This document shows, piece after piece, positions 45,526-54,131 of a stretch of 64,000 bases of DNA. Position numbers and translations under genes: made by a program. Position 1 is the stretch's first letter; each line of letters opens with the position of its first letter. The stretch lies in assembly GCA_947495915.1 (NCBI GenBank), contig CANMAW010000002.1:717611-781610 (forward strand). Direction: 5' to 3'. The notes below the pieces were generated by a model. It did not search any database and was not told where the DNA came from. It was given only the letters and a program-made list of their open reading frames with translations. This DNA is from Maribacter algarum (ex Lu et al. 2025) (nom. illeg.). GTDB taxonomy: Bacteria; Bacteroidota; Bacteroidia; Flavobacteriales; Flavobacteriaceae.

Positions 45526-47076
45526 ATGGAAAAACCGAACCCAGTAGTAGGTCGTAAGATCGATAAAACAACACTAATCAATTTAGAACGTGGTAAGATT
45601 CCACCACAAGCAGTTGATTTAGAGGAGGTTGTGTTGGGTGCGATGATGATTGATAAGAAAGGTGTTGATGAGGTTATTGATATTTTGCACCCCGATGTTT
45701 TTTATAAAGATGCGCATCGCTTTGTTTATGAAGCTATTTTTACTTTGTTCGAAACGTCAGAACCTATTGATTTATTAACCGTTTCTTCCCAATTGAAGAA
45801 AGATGGTCGTCTAGAGGCTGTAGGTGGTGATTTTTACCTCATAAAACTGACTCAGAAAGTAGCTTCTTCAGCACATATTGAGTTTCACGCTCGTATCATC
45901 TTACAAAAATATATTCAGCGAAGTTTGATTAAAATTTCAAATGAAGTTATTGAAGAGGCATATGATGATAGTACTGATGTTTTTGATCTTCTTGACTCAG
46001 CGGAATCAAAATTATATGATGTAACTCAAGGAAATTTAAAGCGTTCAGCAGAAACCGCTCTTGACTTAGTAATTCAAGCGAAAAAACGTATTGAAGAAAT
46101 TGCGGGTAAAGAGGGTATGAGCGGTATCGCTACAGGTTTTGATAAGCTTGATAAATTAACCTCAGGTTGGCAACCCAGTGATTTAATTATTGTGGCGGCA
46201 CGTCCTGGTATGGGTAAAACAGCTTTGACTTTATCGATGGCTAGAAATATTGCCGTTGATGGCGGTAATGCGGTAGCTTTCTTTTCTTGTGAGATGTCTT
46301 CAGTACAGTTGATTACCAGACTAATTTCTTCGGAAACCGGACTTTCATCTGAAAAGTTACGAACGGGTAAATTAGAGAAACATGAATGGGAGCAATTGAA
46401 CGTAAAAGTAAAAGCCTTAGAAAAAGCGCCGTTATTTATTGATGACACACCGTCACTTTCGATTTTTGATTTAAGAGCGAAAGCAAGACGGTTGGCGTCG
46501 CAACACGATATAAAGATTATTATCATTGATTACCTACAGCTGATGACTGCTGGTGGAAATCAAAAAGGAGGAAATCGTGAACAAGAAATATCTACGATTT
46601 CTAGAAACTTAAAAGCACTGGCAAAAGAATTGAATATTCCGGTGATTGCCTTATCACAGTTATCACGTGCGGTGGAAACTCGTGGTGGTAGTAAAAGACC
46701 AATTCTTTCTGATTTACGTGAATCTGGAGCGATTGAGCAAGATGCCGATATTGTATCTTTTATTTTCCGTCCTGAATATTATAAGATTGATGAATGGGAT
46801 GATGAAGATCGAAGTCCGACACAAGGCCAAGCAGAATTTATTGTGGCCAAACACCGTAATGGTGGTTTAGAAAACATTCGATTGAAGTTTATTGGAAACC
46901 TCGGTAAGTTTGATAATCTCGACGATTTTGATTCCCCATGGGAATTTCAGTCAAAGATGAATGCTGATGAAGAAAATCCGTTTATCACCAAAGGATTACC
47001 AAGTGCAGACGAAGCTTTTGGAAGTTCTATGAATGATAATCCTGACGCTGGTGAAGATAACGATGTTCCGTTTTAG
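45526..47076 (+). CDS. dnaB: Replicative DNA helicase
   Basis: The hexameric helicase of the replication fork, 516 residues. The N-terminal domain opens with PPQAVDLEEVVLGAMMID; the RecA-like domain has Walker A ARPGMGKTALT near residue 224-234, Walker B IIIIDYLQLM, and the DnaB motif H4 region SQLSRAVETRGG with SDLRESGAIEQDAD. An acidic C-terminal tail (NPDAGEDNDVPF) is lineage-typical. No intein is present. It is monocistronic by position. Confidence 0.97.
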   Translation: MEKPNPVVGRKIDKTTLINLERGKIPPQAVDLEEVVLGAMMIDKKGVDEVIDILHPDVFYKDAHRFVYEAIFTLFETSEPIDLLTVSSQLKKDGRLEAVGGDFYLIKLTQKVASSAHIEFHARIILQKYIQRSLIKISNEVIEEAYDDSTDVFDLLDSAESKLYDVTQGNLKRSAETALDLVIQAKKRIEEIAGKEGMSGIATGFDKLDKLTSGWQPSDLIIVAARPGMGKTALTLSMARNIAVDGGNAVAFFSCEMSSVQLITRLISSETGLSSEKLRTGKLEKHEWEQLNVKVKALEKAPLFIDDTPSLSIFDLRAKARRLASQHDIKIIIIDYLQLMTAGGNQKGGNREQEISTISRNLKALAKELNIPVIALSQLSRAVETRGGSKRPILSDLRESGAIEQDADIVSFIFRPEYYKIDEWDDEDRSPTQGQAEFIVAKHRNGGLENIRLKFIGNLGKFDNLDDFDSPWEFQSKMNADEENPFITKGLPSADEAFGSSMNDNPDAGEDNDVPF

Positions 47077-47120
47077 TATTCTTTAACGAACATATAGTTA
47101 TTTTGTCATTTATTTTCGAT

Positions 47121-47128
47121 TAACTTTG
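47121..47128 (+). promoter_or_regulatory. -7 element for the next gene
   Basis: TAACTTTG matches TANNTTTG and lies 21 bases before the ATG at 47150. A TTG at 47103 is 15 bases upstream, rather close. The position rules against a start at 47126. Confidence 0.42.
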
Positions 47129-47149
47129 AGAAGTGACAACTTACAATTT

Positions 47150-48415
47150 ATGCGAATTAGTCTTTTCTCTATTTTCTTTTTACTAGTATCATTTCAAATT
47201 TCGGCATCGATGATTCTTATTCCGATGGATGCTGAAACCCAAAAAAACCATCTTAAAGCATACGGTATTACCTATTGGGTACTTACCAAACAGCAGAAGG
47301 TACAGTGGTTATTAAATTATAGAGGAGGTTCTTTTTTATTGCCCGACGGCGAAACCATTCGTAACGAATGTCAAATAAGAGGGGTGTCTTTTGAAATTTT
47401 ATCTGACGCACAAACAGCAGGTATTTTAGAAGCTATAAGTAGTCCTTCTCAAAATCAAGAAGCCGTAGTTTTAGAAAAAGCACCGAAGGTGGCTGTTTAT
47501 TCTCCCAAAGGAAATCAACCCTGGGATGATGCCGTTACAATGGTTTTAACCTATGCCGAGATTCCTTATGAAACGGTATATGATGAAGATGTTCTAGATG
47601 ATAAGTTAGCTTTGTTTGATTGGTTGCATCTGCATCATGAAGATTTTTCAGGGCAATATGGTAAGTTTTATGGCGCTTATCGCGCAGCTCCATGGTATAT
47701 TCAACAAAAAGAAGATGCTGAAGCCTTAGCTGCTAAACTAGGATATTCAAAAGTTTCGGAGGAAAAGAGAGCGGTAGCATTAAAAATTAGAAAGTACGTT
47801 ATTGGCGGCGGATTCATGTTTGCCATGTGTTCTGCAACTGATAGTTTTGATATTGCATTAGCAGCGTCTGACGGCGTAGATATTTGTGAACCTATGTTTG
47901 ATGGTGATCCTTCTGATGCAAACTATCAAAGCAAACTAAATTTCAATAAAACCTTTGCTTTTAAAGATTTTACCTTAGAAAGAAACCCTATGCGGTATGA
48001 GTTTTCTTCTATTGACATGACTCCGAAACGATCAAATATATCTAAAGAAACGGATTATTTTTCACTAATGGATTTTTCAGCAAAATGGGATCCGGTACCC
48101 ACAATGCTATGTCAAAATCATACGGCATTGGTAAAAGGTTTTATGGGACAAACAACCTCTTTTGAGCGTAGAGCAATTAAACCAACGGTGATGGTTTTAG
48201 GCGAAAATAAAATAAATGAAGAAGCACGGTATATACATGGTGTAAAAGGTAAAGGCTTTTTTACTTTCTATGGCGGACATGACCCTGAGGATTATCAGCA
48301 CCGAGTAGGGGACCCAAAAACAGAACTTGAATTACACCCAACGTCACCTGGCTATCGTTTGATTTTAAATAATGTGTTGTTTCCTGCGGCGCAAAAAAAG
48401 AAACAGAAAACTTAA
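47150..48415 (+). CDS. Secreted protein of the so-called asparagine synthetase B family of Bacteroidota (function uncertain)
   Basis: From the ATG at 47150 the protein is 421 residues with a signal peptide (MRISLFSIFFLLVSFQISAS). Similar flavobacterial proteins are, as I recall, named asparagine synthetase B, but the known AsnB N-terminal Cys and synthetase PP-loop are not visible. What is seen is a class I glutamine-amidotransferase/ThuA-like fold: KVAVYSPKGNQPWDDAV, DWLHLHHEDFSGQYGKF, and a nucleophile-elbow-like Cys in GGGFMFAMCSATDSFD near residue 231. The C-terminal part has FFTFYGGHDPEDY. I would call it a secreted amidotransferase-like protein, enzyme activity unknown. It converges on the iron operon with a four-base overlap. 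Confidence 0.75.
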   Translation: MRISLFSIFFLLVSFQISASMILIPMDAETQKNHLKAYGITYWVLTKQQKVQWLLNYRGGSFLLPDGETIRNECQIRGVSFEILSDAQTAGILEAISSPSQNQEAVVLEKAPKVAVYSPKGNQPWDDAVTMVLTYAEIPYETVYDEDVLDDKLALFDWLHLHHEDFSGQYGKFYGAYRAAPWYIQQKEDAEALAAKLGYSKVSEEKRAVALKIRKYVIGGGFMFAMCSATDSFDIALAASDGVDICEPMFDGDPSDANYQSKLNFNKTFAFKDFTLERNPMRYEFSSIDMTPKRSNISKETDYFSLMDFSAKWDPVPTMLCQNHTALVKGFMGQTTSFERRAIKPTVMVLGENKINEEARYIHGVKGKGFFTFYGGHDPEDYQHRVGDPKTELELHPTSPGYRLILNNVLFPAAQKKKQKT

Positions 48416-50607
48416 TAGCAATCCATCTTAATTTGCTTTCTATTTTGGTAGTAACTAAGGTTCTGTGTAAGACGCGCCGAACACAGATGCGTTAGTTCTC
48501 TTATAATTTCTTTTTGCATAGCTATAGAACCACAAATCATGATACAACCCTTATTTTGTAATACATCTACGAATAAATCTTGATCTTTTTTGATCAGATG
48601 CTGTACATAAATTTTCTCTGATTGATTTCGAGAGTATGCGGTTTTAAATGCGGTTAGCTTTCCTGTTGCTAGGGCAGTATTAATATGTTCTTTGTATAAA
48701 TTAAAGGCATTACTTGTTCGTGCTCCCCAGTACAAATGAATTTCTTTCTTTTTATTATTCTCATCAATCATTCCCAAGAAAGGGCCAATACCTGTTCCTG
48801 TAGCTATTAAAATGGTTTTTTTTGCATTCTCGGGGAAATGGAAATTTCTATTGGGTACCACTGTAGCCTTTAGTTTTTCTTCTTCCATTAATTGATATAA
48901 ATAGTTGGAACATAGTCCGTTTTCATGTTTTCGGATGCTAACGACTAAAGCCCCCGAATTTAATTTTCCAATGGAATATAAACGCTCACGAGCTCCTTCC
49001 TCAGGAATAACAGATAGTAAATCACCCGAAATAAGATTGGTGCCATTTAAACTTTTTAAGTGTAATAAGAATGTGTCGTCTTCAGTAATTTCAGCCTTTT
49101 GCAGTACTTTAAAAGAAGAAGGCTGCCGCGACTTTGTTGCAAGTATTGGCTTCTCTAGATGAATGTTTACTCCAATTTTTTTTGACCAAGTGTCGGTCCA
49201 ATTGGTAAAAGATTCAAAAGACTGATTATTCACTGTAAACACTTCTTGATACGCGTTACTTATTTCTAAGGAATTTAAAGCTTCATGGGTTTCATAAGCA
49301 AACTGACAAAAATTTGGGTAGGCGGTTGAGCCAAATCCTACAACACTAAAATTAAAAGCATTTTGTTGTCGATGTTTTTTAAGTAAACCCAAGAACTTTT
49401 CTGCCGAAGCCGGAGCTTCTCCTTGTCCATATGTAGCGGCCATAACAACTAAATGTTCCATTTTGTTGAAATGGGTATACTGATTCATTAAAGTTAAATG
49501 ACTTTTCTTGCCAATAGCTAATAATTGCTTATGTAACTCTTGTGCAAATTGTAGCGTAGAGCCACCTTCGGTACCCACTAAAATAATATGTGTGCTATCA
49601 TTTTTTGAGAACCCATTTTTAATTTTTGTTTTTGGCCTTTTAAAATAAATGATAAACCCGGTTACGGTTAAAAAGGGAATTGCCAAGCTGCCCAAACCAA
49701 GTACTATAGACCAAAGAATGCTTCCTTCGCCGGTATGTAGTACTGTTGCCCAAGAAGACATTACTTGTACAACAGGGTAGTTTTCTTCCGCAAGAATTTC
49801 ACCTGTAACTTGGTTTAAGTAAACTTCTTTGTCTTTTAGACGGATGATGTAATAGTCTTCTACAAACTCAGAAAATGGATATTCAAGGGTTCGAAGTTCA
49901 GATAAAGGAGTGTTTTTAAAAAGAAGAAAGGCTGTTAATTCTTGTTGTGGTTCTTCTTGAATGGTATCATAATCTACCTGCAAAGAAACCTGAGTATCAG
50001 GAATAATATCAAAACGAAGCAAAGAAAGATAAACGCCTGTAAGTGCTAGTATTAAAAGTGGAATTAGAGCGAAGCGAGCATAGATTACATGATAGTACTG
50101 CGAAAAATTCTCACGAACTACGGGAGAAAAAAAATGTTTATAACCACCTTGTCTTTTAGCAATAAGTACAACGCCTGAAATACTAATCAGAATAAGTAAA
50201 AAGGACGCTATCCCAATAAGAAAGCGTCCTGTGGATTTTAAAAATAACGATCGATGAAGATTGGTAGCAAACTGAAAAAGGGGCTTTTTTTGAATGACGT
50301 CTCCCATTTTTTTACCTGTAAATGGATCAACATAAAAAGCGTCATTTTCACCTTCAATAATAGCCGTTACACTCACAAAACCATTACGGTCTCGTGATAT
50401 TGATAAAACCTCGTCGTATGATTTATTTAATGTTTCAAGGGTTTCCGCCAACGAAAGGGTATCTGCCCCAGAAACCTGATAAGGGGCAACCTTATTGGCA
50501 ATTGGTTCTACAGAAAGTATAACTCCCGTAACCGATGCAATTAAAAGAAAAATAGAAGAGATAATGGCAAATAATAAATGACTATATCTCCAGACCGAAA
50601 CAATCAT
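48412..50607 (-). CDS. PepSY membrane protein fused to flavodoxin and NAD(P)H-flavin reductase domains
   Basis: A 731-residue inner-membrane electron-transfer protein. Four PepSY_TM helices (about 10-32, 145-165, 188-212, 300-325) carry His residues able to bind heme (RYSH, LHRSLFL, YYHVIYARF, LHTGEG). A cytosolic flavodoxin domain follows (IILVGTEGGSTLQFA near 342, MAATYGQGEAP, VGFGSTAYPNFC), then a ferredoxin-reductase module with RERLYSIG, GLCSNYL, IATGTGIGPF, YWGARTSN and the terminal DCY. This is the arrangement of sulfite-reductase/P450-reductase flavoproteins joined to a membrane anchor; electrons should pass from NADPH to the periplasmic face. Start is three bases after the DUF2271 gene. 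Confidence 0.92.
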   Translation of the reverse strand: MIVSVWRYSHLLFAIISSIFLLIASVTGVILSVEPIANKVAPYQVSGADTLSLAETLETLNKSYDEVLSISRDRNGFVSVTAIIEGENDAFYVDPFTGKKMGDVIQKKPLFQFATNLHRSLFLKSTGRFLIGIASFLLILISISGVVLIAKRQGGYKHFFSPVVRENFSQYYHVIYARFALIPLLILALTGVYLSLLRFDIIPDTQVSLQVDYDTIQEEPQQELTAFLLFKNTPLSELRTLEYPFSEFVEDYYIIRLKDKEVYLNQVTGEILAEENYPVVQVMSSWATVLHTGEGSILWSIVLGLGSLAIPFLTVTGFIIYFKRPKTKIKNGFSKNDSTHIILVGTEGGSTLQFAQELHKQLLAIGKKSHLTLMNQYTHFNKMEHLVVMAATYGQGEAPASAEKFLGLLKKHRQQNAFNFSVVGFGSTAYPNFCQFAYETHEALNSLEISNAYQEVFTVNNQSFESFTNWTDTWSKKIGVNIHLEKPILATKSRQPSSFKVLQKAEITEDDTFLLHLKSLNGTNLISGDLLSVIPEEGARERLYSIGKLNSGALVVSIRKHENGLCSNYLYQLMEEEKLKATVVPNRNFHFPENAKKTILIATGTGIGPFLGMIDENNKKKEIHLYWGARTSNAFNLYKEHINTALATGKLTAFKTAYSRNQSEKIYVQHLIKKDQDLFVDVLQNKGCIMICGSIAMQKEIIRELTHLCSARLTQNLSYYQNRKQIKMDCY

Positions 50608-50610
50608 AAA

Positions 50611-51108
50611 TTACTTGTTGGGTACCATTCTTATATAACGAATATATCCGGTACCATCTACTTTATTCTTAATAGTAGCAGTATTTAATTCAATTTCTGC
50701 ATCTACCTCATAGTATTCTTGATTCTCTACAGCTGACTCAAAACGCACTTTATAGCCGGTATCAATCTGTTCAGAATCAAAACCTAAAGAAATTATATTT
50801 CTTTCACCGTTACCAATGGTTGCTCCAGAAATGGCATCAACATTTTCTTTGGTTCCGTTGCTGAAAATCCACCATTTTTTTAAATCCGGAAACCACTCTT
50901 TGTCATCACCTTGAACATAAAGTGTTTTTTCGTACTTCCCCTCAGGGTTAATTAAGGATACCACTACATATGCTTTTTCACCGGTATAATTCGTCATTTG
51001 AATCATACATTTATATAGCACTTCTGTCTTCACTACAAATGCAGAAAAAACAAAAAAGGCTGTTATTAGTAAAAATCCGAGTATCAATTTATTTACCATA
51101 CTTTTCAT
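50611..51108 (-). CDS. DUF2271 protein, candidate flavinylated periplasmic electron carrier
   Basis: A 165-residue exported protein: an N-terminal signal/anchor helix (about 7-26) and a DUF2271 beta-rich domain (KCMIQMTNYTGEKAYVVVSL, VQGDDKEWFPDLKKWW, IRYIRMVPNK). Residues 91-97 are Asp-Ala-Ile-Ser-Gly-Ala-Thr, which follows the D-x-x-(S/T)-G-A-T consensus in which ApbE links FMN to the last Thr (here Thr97), as in NqrC and RnfG. It lies between the ankyrin gene (4 bases) and the PepSY-reductase gene (3 bases). The FMN claim is inference; no apbE lies in the window. Confidence 0.85.
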   Translation of the reverse strand: MKSMVNKLILGFLLITAFFVFSAFVVKTEVLYKCMIQMTNYTGEKAYVVVSLINPEGKYEKTLYVQGDDKEWFPDLKKWWIFSNGTKENVDAISGATIGNGERNIISLGFDSEQIDTGYKVRFESAVENQEYYEVDAEIELNTATIKNKVDGTGYIRYIRMVPNK

Positions 51109-51112
51109 GCTA

Positions 51113-52615
51113 TTAGTTTAAGAATTGAAGATTTACTTTGTTTTTAGCTAATAATTCATTTTCCATGGCTAAATCTAAAGCAGTTTCACCAAATTCAGTG
51201 GTTGAATTTACATCAGCACCGTTGGCAATTAGAAATTTTAAAATAGCTGCATTTTCAGTTTTCATTGCGGCATTATGTAATGGTGTATTTCCATCTTTGT
51301 CTTTAGCGTTGATGTCTGCACCAAATGCACTTACTTTTTTAAGCAAACCTAGATTGTTTTTAGAAACGGCTATATGCCAGATAGAACGATCATCACCTTG
51401 TAACTGTTTAAAGTCGAAACCTTTTTTAGTTAATGCTGCTACTTTAGCATCAAAATCACGAGGTTTTCCTCGACCGTTAAAGAGGTAAGCCGCTACATTA
51501 TTTCCTTTGGAATCAAGAGCTTCAATAGAAGCACCGTTCGCTAATAGATAAGAAACAACGCCAGCACTGTTGCTCTGCAGGGCAGCAGTCAAGGGTGTTT
51601 TTCCATCTTTATCCGCTTGATTAATGTTATCAGTCTTTTTCGTGAAATACCTTACAATAGTTAGATTATTTCTTTCTGAAGCCTTCAACAAAGCAGTTTC
51701 ACCTTCATTGTTTACGGCATTGGGGTTCACCCCTTTGGTTACAAAATAGTCTAAAATTTCTTGGTCTTTTACCGAACCAGCCAAATTATGCAATGGGGTG
51801 ACACTTTCGGTTGTTGTTACGTTTGCATCAAGACCTAAGCCTTCTAAATACTCAAATAAGGCTAAGGAGCTTGCTCTACCTTTACTTGCAAAGAAAATAG
51901 CATTCTCACCAGTTGTTTCGTTCTTTTTTGTAGATACACCACGGTCTACCAATTGTTTAAGAACATCAACATTACCGCCTTGAGCAGCATAACTAAAAAT
52001 ACCATTACCATGCTCATCGGTACTGTTAATAGCTAAACCTTTGCTAATAAAATAATCAACTAATTTCAAATCTTTAGCTCTAGACGCCGCAACTAATAAT
52101 GCATTTTTACCGTGATGATCTTTCTCTTTAGCAATATCAGCGCCACTAGCCATTAAAAAATCATATATTTCAGTGTTGCCTTGACCTGCTGCAGCAGTAA
52201 AAGATAGTGGTCCGTAGCCATGAGAGTCTACTAAGTCTAACTTAGCACCTTTATCTATCAAGAATTTAACAACTTCTAGGTTTCCTCGAGAAGCGGCCCA
52301 AAACACATACGTTCGAGAATCATGTGTTCTTTTGTTTACATCATTGCCTTGTGATAGTAAAAAAGCAATTGTTTCTACAGTGTTGCCACTAAAAATTGCA
52401 AATGTTGCGGCATCAAAACCACCACTATTTGCTTCAGTAAGCGAGTGACCTTCATTCTGTGTAGCTTTAATTTTCTCGATACTTGGTTTAGTTTGCCAAA
52501 AGGCTCTATCTAAAAAAGGATTACTTGATCCTTGTTGTGGACTTTGAGCCATGACACCAACGGTAAAGAGACATGCCAACGCTGCTTGGGTAACTTTTCT
52601 AATAATTGTTTTCAT
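51113..52615 (-). CDS. Secreted ankyrin-repeat protein
   Basis: A 500-residue protein with a signal peptide (about 1-23, ending GVMAQ) and then roughly a dozen ankyrin repeats, for example SRTYVFWAASRGNLEVVKFL and DGNTPLHNAAMKTENAAIL. Export of an ankyrin array is unusual; it presumably binds a protein in the periplasm. In this operon it lies between the DUF4374 lipoprotein gene and the DUF2271 gene, so a scaffold role for the reductive complex is possible. No catalytic motif is visible. Confidence 0.9.
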   Translation of the reverse strand: MKTIIRKVTQAALACLFTVGVMAQSPQQGSSNPFLDRAFWQTKPSIEKIKATQNEGHSLTEANSGGFDAATFAIFSGNTVETIAFLLSQGNDVNKRTHDSRTYVFWAASRGNLEVVKFLIDKGAKLDLVDSHGYGPLSFTAAAGQGNTEIYDFLMASGADIAKEKDHHGKNALLVAASRAKDLKLVDYFISKGLAINSTDEHGNGIFSYAAQGGNVDVLKQLVDRGVSTKKNETTGENAIFFASKGRASSLALFEYLEGLGLDANVTTTESVTPLHNLAGSVKDQEILDYFVTKGVNPNAVNNEGETALLKASERNNLTIVRYFTKKTDNINQADKDGKTPLTAALQSNSAGVVSYLLANGASIEALDSKGNNVAAYLFNGRGKPRDFDAKVAALTKKGFDFKQLQGDDRSIWHIAVSKNNLGLLKKVSAFGADINAKDKDGNTPLHNAAMKTENAAILKFLIANGADVNSTTEFGETALDLAMENELLAKNKVNLQFLN

Positions 52616-52644
52616 TTTATATCATTTCCTGTTTATACCTTTAA

Positions 52645-52678
52645 AACCATTATCGAAAATTGGTTTTCGATAATGGTT
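52645..52678. repeat. 15-bp perfect hairpin inside the iron operon
   Basis: AACCATTATCGAAAA (52645-52659) and TTTTCGATAATGGTT (52664-52678) are exact complements around a TTGG loop. It lies in the 126-base gap between the DUF4374 stop codon and the ankyrin start codon. On the minus strand the stem is followed by TTTTAAAGG, a short T-run, so partial termination or mRNA end protection are both possible. Confidence 0.8.
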
Positions 52679-52741
52679 GGTAAAATTATAGCTAATATGT
52701 TGTTGTACTAAGTTTTATTCAAAAATGTATTCTTTTTTTAA

Positions 52742-54121
52742 TTAAAAAACACCAATGAAGTGACTGCCGGTAATATTAACCAATTCAGCACCTTTGGTGA
52801 CTTCTCCGGTTTCTGTATCTACCACATAAATATTTCCGTTTTGACCTACAGCCCCTTGGGAAAGATAAATTTCAGAACCATCAACTACAAAGCCTTGGTA
52901 TTGAAAAAGATAAAAATCGGGGTCATAAGGAATAGCGTCAAGTTTCACCGCAGTTTTAGCATTTAAATCTACTAAGGCAAAAAAACCTTGAGCGCCAGCA
53001 ATACCTTCTGCTGAACCATCATGTCTATATGCTAAAACGGCTTTGCCATTTGCTGCAGGTCTCCAGGCTAGAATATAGGCTCCATCAATTCCTAATGCGG
53101 CATCTAAATTGAAATTATAGGAATTATCATATTCATTATCTGAATCAATTTTTAGAATATAAGACCCTTCAGGATCATTTTGATTTGCTTGATAAACACT
53201 ACCGTTGTATAAAAAAGAGTTAATACTGCGATACCCGTTGGTGTTACCATGACCAACAGTAGAAGTAATTACTGAAGGGTTTAACAATGAAGGGTAATCT
53301 AAAACTATGGTTTTAGACCCTAAAATTTCATAATCGCGATCACTTTCAGTAGTGGCAGGATCTACCTTGCTTAAACGCGCACCGATATATAATTTGTCTC
53401 CAGAAGCGTTTAAAGTTGGCATGTCAATTCTAGAAATATAATAGCCAGCAGCTTCTTCTTCTTGACTTAATGATACCTGATGTTCTTGAAACTCCTTTAT
53501 TGATGAATTAACTAAATCTAGGGTAACAACGCCAATAGTTGCATTAGTTCGTTGGTAACTATCATCAGATGCATCGTTCGGAGTGCCATTATCATCAATT
53601 TCATGTTCGGTAGAAACATAGACTGCGGCCCCAGTTTGATCGCCGTCAAAAAGTTTGATCCATCGCGGAGCGGTACCAACATATGGGGCAATACTAACTT
53701 CTGATCCTGAAGGCATAAAATTTTGACCACCTTCTACACTATATTTTGTATAATTACCACCGGTATCACCGGCGTAACTAATATTAAATATGGTGTTGCC
53801 GTCTTCCGAAGATTGTAATCTGGCTGTTCTATTTGAAGGGGCAATAAAACCGTTCTCAAAAGGTTCAATTGACACTGATGGGTCTTTGGCATCTTTGCTA
53901 GATACAGAATAAATTAATGTGCCGCCGTTTCCATCTCCGGGCTCATCTCCCATCTTGGCAGCGGCAACGGTTATCCATCTTGAATCTTCTTCAACTACCG
54001 GTTCTTCCGTATCGGAATCAATTACTGGTACGGTGTCATCATTATCGCTACAGGCGGTCATTATGCCAGTTATGAATACCATAGTGGCTATAGTTTTTAA
54101 ATTTAAATTCATTCGTTTCAT
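52742..54121 (-). CDS. DUF4374 lipoprotein
   Basis: A 459-residue lipoprotein: signal peptide with Cys24 in the lipobox IMTACSDNDD. A second ATG (54112) is possible. The rest has repeated beta-strand blocks in the style of a beta-propeller: RWITVAAAKMGDEPGDG, RTARLQSSEDGNTIF, PRWIKLFDGDQTG, KLYIGARLSKVDP, YILKIDSDNEYDN and GNIYVVDTETGEVTKG. In Bacteroidota DUF4374 genes travel with iron-type TonB receptors and PepSY proteins, so it is likely an outer-membrane partner in chelate binding. It starts 10 bases after the receptor gene. Confidence 0.9.
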   Translation of the reverse strand: MKRMNLNLKTIATMVFITGIMTACSDNDDTVPVIDSDTEEPVVEEDSRWITVAAAKMGDEPGDGNGGTLIYSVSSKDAKDPSVSIEPFENGFIAPSNRTARLQSSEDGNTIFNISYAGDTGGNYTKYSVEGGQNFMPSGSEVSIAPYVGTAPRWIKLFDGDQTGAAVYVSTEHEIDDNGTPNDASDDSYQRTNATIGVVTLDLVNSSIKEFQEHQVSLSQEEEAAGYYISRIDMPTLNASGDKLYIGARLSKVDPATTESDRDYEILGSKTIVLDYPSLLNPSVITSTVGHGNTNGYRSINSFLYNGSVYQANQNDPEGSYILKIDSDNEYDNSYNFNLDAALGIDGAYILAWRPAANGKAVLAYRHDGSAEGIAGAQGFFALVDLNAKTAVKLDAIPYDPDFYLFQYQGFVVDGSEIYLSQGAVGQNGNIYVVDTETGEVTKGAELVNITGSHFIGVF

Positions 54122-54131
54122 AGTTGTTCTA

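Noticed and set aside
47103..47128. Two-part promoter before the gene at 47150
   Set aside because: The TTG is only 15 bases from the -7 element, shorter than the normal 17-23; only the -7 part is kept.
50611..51108. DUF2271 protein as an RnfG/NqrC FMN-binding domain
   Set aside because: Only the short D-x-x-S-G-A-T motif is shared; the rest of the FMN-binding domain pattern is absent.
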